Positions 43,361 through 45,758 of a stretch of 45,758 nt of DNA are shown here, piece after piece; the stretch's first letter is position 1; every line of letters starts with the position of its first letter. Source of the DNA: Pirellulales bacterium (GTDB taxonomy: Bacteria > Planctomycetota > Planctomycetia > Pirellulales > DATAWG01). The position numbers and the translations under genes are program-made. The DNA lies in assembly GCA_036267355.1 (NCBI GenBank), contig DATAWG010000037.1, positions 1-45,758 on the forward strand, in the 5' to 3' direction. A model generated the notes under the pieces. It was not told the origin of the DNA and searched no databases. It was given only the letters and a program-made list of their open reading frames with translations.

Positions 43361-43840
43361 TTGGTTCAGAAATCGAATGTTCTGATCGTCGACCGGTCGG
43401 CCGAATCGCGCGAGGTGCTGAAAACCGCTCTCGAACGACGCGGGATGCGAATTTTCGAGGCTACGGATGTGGAAAACGGCGTGAAACTCGCCCGCCAACA
43501 TCGGCTCGATTTGATCGTGCTGGATCTCGAAGCGTCCAATCTCGGCGACGAAATTTCGAGCGGCGACGCAAACAACGACCGGATCGCGACCGACGCGACG
43601 ATGATCCACCGCGAATCGGTCTTCCGCCCATCGGCCGGCGATTCGGCGGTCGCCGGCTTGAACTTCGCCGGCAATGCTTCTTCGCCGCCAACGCCCATGG
43701 TGCTCTTGGGCGTGGCCCGCGGCCGCAATTGCTTGCCCGGCAATCGTGCCGAGCCGTTCTTCGCCAAACCCTATCATTACGGGCCCCTGATTCTTAAAAT
43801 TGAGCAAATGCTGGGACAGGGGCGCGGGACGAGGAGCTAG
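43361..43840 (+). CDS. Divergent response-regulator receiver-like protein
   Basis: A 159-aa protein starting at TTG (43361), supported by a strong GGAGG six nt upstream. The first ~60 residues read as a receiver domain: VLIVDRSAESREVLKTALER, then GMRIFEATDVENGVKLARQH, and the phospho-acceptor strand LIVLDLEA (Asp ~54). The acidic pair usually found after beta-1 is DR here instead of DD. After the acceptor Asp comes a ~50-residue Ser/Asp/Asn/Ala-rich stretch in place of the normal alpha3-beta4. Next TPMVLLGVARG and the conserved Lys in FFAKPYHYGPLILKIEQML follow. So the domain is receiver-like with an unusual internal segment; phosphorylation is uncertain. Its C-terminal GQGRGTRS is encoded by one arm of an intergenic repeat. 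It precedes the FHA-GAF kinase by 125 bp on the same strand, suggesting a signalling pair. Confidence 0.7.
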   Translation: MVQKSNVLIVDRSAESREVLKTALERRGMRIFEATDVENGVKLARQHRLDLIVLDLEASNLGDEISSGDANNDRIATDATMIHRESVFRPSAGDSAVAGLNFAGNASSPPTPMVLLGVARGRNCLPGNRAEPFFAKPYHYGPLILKIEQMLGQGRGTRS

Positions 43841-43933
43841 GGACGAGCAGACAAAACACAATCGCGGACGCAGCCGACACGGCGAGCGTCTGCCAGCGTT
43901 TCACTCGCCCCTAGCCCCTCGCCCCCAGCCCCT
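43818..43933. repeat. Inverted repeat overlapping the receiver-like gene end
   Basis: 30-nt arms (43818-43847 and 43904-43933) pair at 25 of 30 positions; they are G-rich on the left (AGGGGCGCGGGACGAGGAGC) and C-rich on the right. The left arm contains the stop codon TAG (43838-43840) of the receiver-like gene and encodes its last seven residues. The element fills the gap before the histidine kinase, whose GGGAG ribosome site follows the right arm by about 18 nt. Confidence 0.75.
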
Positions 43934-43965
43934 ATTTACTCCCCTTGTTCTGGGAGACGAATGGG

Positions 43966-45758
43966 GTGGCTGCCTCGTTGTTCGTGATTCAAGGCCGTGA
44001 CCAGGGAACCCGCTTTGAGCTGGATAGCCAAAGCGTCGCGTTTCCGCTCGGCCGCGACACCGGCAATCGCATCCAACTGCACGACACGGAGGTATCTCGC
44101 CGGCATGCCGAGCTGAGGCGCAATGGCGAGACGTTCTCGATCGTCGACCTCGGCAGCTCGAACGGCACCTTCGTCAACAATCAGCGCATCCAACAGCAAG
44201 AGCTTGCCAGCGGCGACCAGGTGCAGATCGGCCGCACGGTGATGCTCTTCACCGGGCTTGGCGAGGCGCCCTCGTCGAGCCTCGGCGCGCAGGTGAATAT
44301 CGGCATCGGCTCGGGCGACGACCGGTCGCGAATTCTGCATTCGGTAAGCCGCGAGGAGGGGAGCCGCATCTTCTCGCCCGATTTCGCCACCGCGGATTCA
44401 TCGCAAGGGCAATGGCTGGCCCGAGCCCGCAGCAATCTGCAAATCATGTATCGCACGGCCTTGGCCGTCAGCCACACGCTCGATATCGATCAGCTCTTGC
44501 GGCGGATCATGGATTTGATCTTCGAGTGGGTCGAAGCCGACCGCGGTTGCATCATGCTGCTCGACCCGGAAACCAAGCAACTCCGCCCCAAGGTGCGCCG
44601 CGATCGCAAGGGATTGCGCACCGACGCTGCGTCGCAATCCGAAGAACGGATCACGATCAGCTCGACGATCCTCGACTACGTGATGCAGCGCAGCGAAGGC
44701 GTTCTCACCAGCGATGCCCGGCAAGACGATCGCTTCGACACCGCGGCCAGCATCGTGCATAGCGGAGTGCGCGAGGCGATTTGCGTGCCGATGCAAGGCC
44801 GCTACGACGTGGTCGGCCTGATCTACATCGACACCTCGACGCCGGCCAGCCGGGCCCTGGACCGGCTCACCGGCATTTTCAACGCCAACAAGTTTACCGA
44901 AGAGCATCTGAAGCTGATGGTCGCCATCGGCCATCAGGCGGCCCTGGCCGTCGAAGACACGAACTATTATTCGGCGATGGTGCAGTCCGAGCGGCTGGCG
45001 GCCATCGGCCAAACGATCGCCTCGCTGTCGCACCATGTGAAGAACATTCTCCAAGGTATTCGCGGCGGCAGTTATTTGATCGAGATGGGCCTGGCCGAGC
45101 ACGATGAAGAAGTCGTCAGCAAGGGCTGGTATATCGTCGAGCGAAATCAGCGCAAGATTTCGGCCCTCGTGATGGACATGCTCACGTTCAGCAAAGAGCG
45201 CGAGCCCGAATTCGCCGCCGCCGATCTCAATTCCGTCGTCGGCGATGTGATCGAGTTGATGCAATCGCGGGCCGACGAATTGAAAGTGCAGCTCCGCTGG
45301 GAACCCGATCCGGCAATCCCCCGCCTGACGTTCGATTCCGAGGGCATCCAGCGGGCCGTGCTGAACATCGTCACCAACGCGCTCGACGCATGCGATCAAC
45401 GCGAAGACGGCCTGGTGACGCTGCGCACGGAGCAATTGCCGGCGGCGGGCAACGTGCAGGTGAGCGTCGAAGACAACGGCACGGGGATCGATGCCGATAG
45501 CCTGAAGCAACTCTTCAGCCCGTTCTTTTCCAGCAAGGGTTCCCGCGGCACGGGCTTGGGTCTGGCGGTGAGCCAAAAGATTTTGAAGGAGCACGGAGGC
45601 CGGATTCATGTCGAGAGCCGGCCCGGCGAAGGCAGCCGGTTCACACTTGAATTTCCCGCGATGCCGGCCGAAGATGCCGCCTCGCATCATTCCCCCGGCG
45701 ACACCAGCGCCACGGGCGCGACCACGAGCGACGGCCGGGTGCTCTCCGAACCCGCCGG
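43966..45758 (+). CDS. FHA-GAF histidine kinase (3' end outside window)
   Basis: At least 597 aa, open at the right edge. Start at GTG 43966, supported by GGGAG 9 nt upstream. An FHA domain occupies ~ residues 25-100 (FPLGRDTGNRIQLHDTEVSR, RHAEL, DLGSSNGTFVNNQRI), which binds phosphothreonine proteins. A GAF domain lies at ~185-335 (DRGCIMLLDPETKQLRPKVR, REAICVPMQGRYDVVGLIYI). The dimerisation helix has the phospho-acceptor SLSHHVKNILQGIRGG (His ~360). The HATPase_c part has the N box (LNIVTNALDACDQ), EDNGTGI, SPFFSSKGSRGTGLGLAVSQ and a GSRFTLEF end near the edge. The kinase is soluble. The FHA domain could let a Hanks-type kinase such as the one in this window feed into two-component signalling; that is inference. 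The likely partner is the receiver-like gene just upstream. Confidence 0.92.
   Translation, partial: MAASLFVIQGRDQGTRFELDSQSVAFPLGRDTGNRIQLHDTEVSRRHAELRRNGETFSIVDLGSSNGTFVNNQRIQQQELASGDQVQIGRTVMLFTGLGEAPSSSLGAQVNIGIGSGDDRSRILHSVSREEGSRIFSPDFATADSSQGQWLARARSNLQIMYRTALAVSHTLDIDQLLRRIMDLIFEWVEADRGCIMLLDPETKQLRPKVRRDRKGLRTDAASQSEERITISSTILDYVMQRSEGVLTSDARQDDRFDTAASIVHSGVREAICVPMQGRYDVVGLIYIDTSTPASRALDRLTGIFNANKFTEEHLKLMVAIGHQAALAVEDTNYYSAMVQSERLAAIGQTIASLSHHVKNILQGIRGGSYLIEMGLAEHDEEVVSKGWYIVERNQRKISALVMDMLTFSKEREPEFAAADLNSVVGDVIELMQSRADELKVQLRWEPDPAIPRLTFDSEGIQRAVLNIVTNALDACDQREDGLVTLRTEQLPAAGNVQVSVEDNGTGIDADSLKQLFSPFFSSKGSRGTGLGLAVSQKILKEHGGRIHVESRPGEGSRFTLEFPAMPAEDAASHHSPGDTSATGATTSDGRVLSEPA

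Overview
The window looks like a chromosomal segment of a planctomycete (Planctomycetota, probably a Planctomycetia/Pirellulales-type lineage). The sequence evidence is high GC; a tandem pair of pilin-like DUF1559 proteins; a giant surface protein whose N-terminus carries the planctomycete LEERRVLSA export motif; a Ser/Thr kinase with the HRDLKPEN...DWGLA signature fused to WD40 propellers; an AroD-AroE fusion; and many secreted proteins of unknown role. I saw no tRNA, rRNA, CRISPR array, transposase or phage gene. The species assignment is inference.

Layout. 1-3.2 kb: minus-strand genes for an EAL phosphodiesterase, a small secreted protein and a sugar-phosphate-isomerase-like TIM barrel. 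3.4-8.6 kb: plus-strand genes for a large secreted glycosidase-like protein, a Nif3-family protein and a secreted beta-propeller. 8.7-13.8 kb: minus-strand right-handed beta-helix protein with a C-terminal PDZ, then a VIT-VWA protein. 14.2-15.9 kb: two convergent exported proteins. 16.4-29.8 kb: a promoter candidate, a 2571-aa repetitive surface protein, then a zinc-ribbon/kinase/WD40 protein with 21 recognisable blades. 30-34.5 kb: trpC, a secreted CPFC protein, aroDE on the opposite strand, and an esterase. 35.1-37.3 kb: two DUF1559 proteins. 38.1-40.6 kb: lipA and a lipB-like gene, then smpB. 40.8-45.8 kb: a secreted M28 peptidase with PDZ, a divergent receiver-like protein, and an FHA-GAF-histidine kinase that runs off the right edge.

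How the genes fit together. Housekeeping functions are scattered: Trp and shikimate pathway enzymes, lipoate assembly and trans-translation. They sit among envelope/export proteins (LEERRVLSA surface protein, pilin-like proteins, VIT-VWA, beta-helix, M28) and signalling proteins (EAL, WD40 kinase, receiver, FHA-GAF kinase). Gene orientation changes often, and obvious operons are short: the surface protein/kinase pair, lipB-lipA, the DUF1559 pair, and receiver/kinase.

The most unusual layer is non-coding. Almost every long intergenic gap carries palindromic, REP-like elements of at least seven families. Several occur in two or three copies with paired (compensatory) changes in their stems. The best is a two-hairpin module present twice in inverted orientation at 37.9-38.1 kb. 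Other points worth attention are a LipB homologue lacking the catalytic Lys and Cys, an smpB whose conserved N-terminus has no ATG/GTG/TTG and seems to begin at ACG, and a 15-bp tandem repeat between lipB and lipA.
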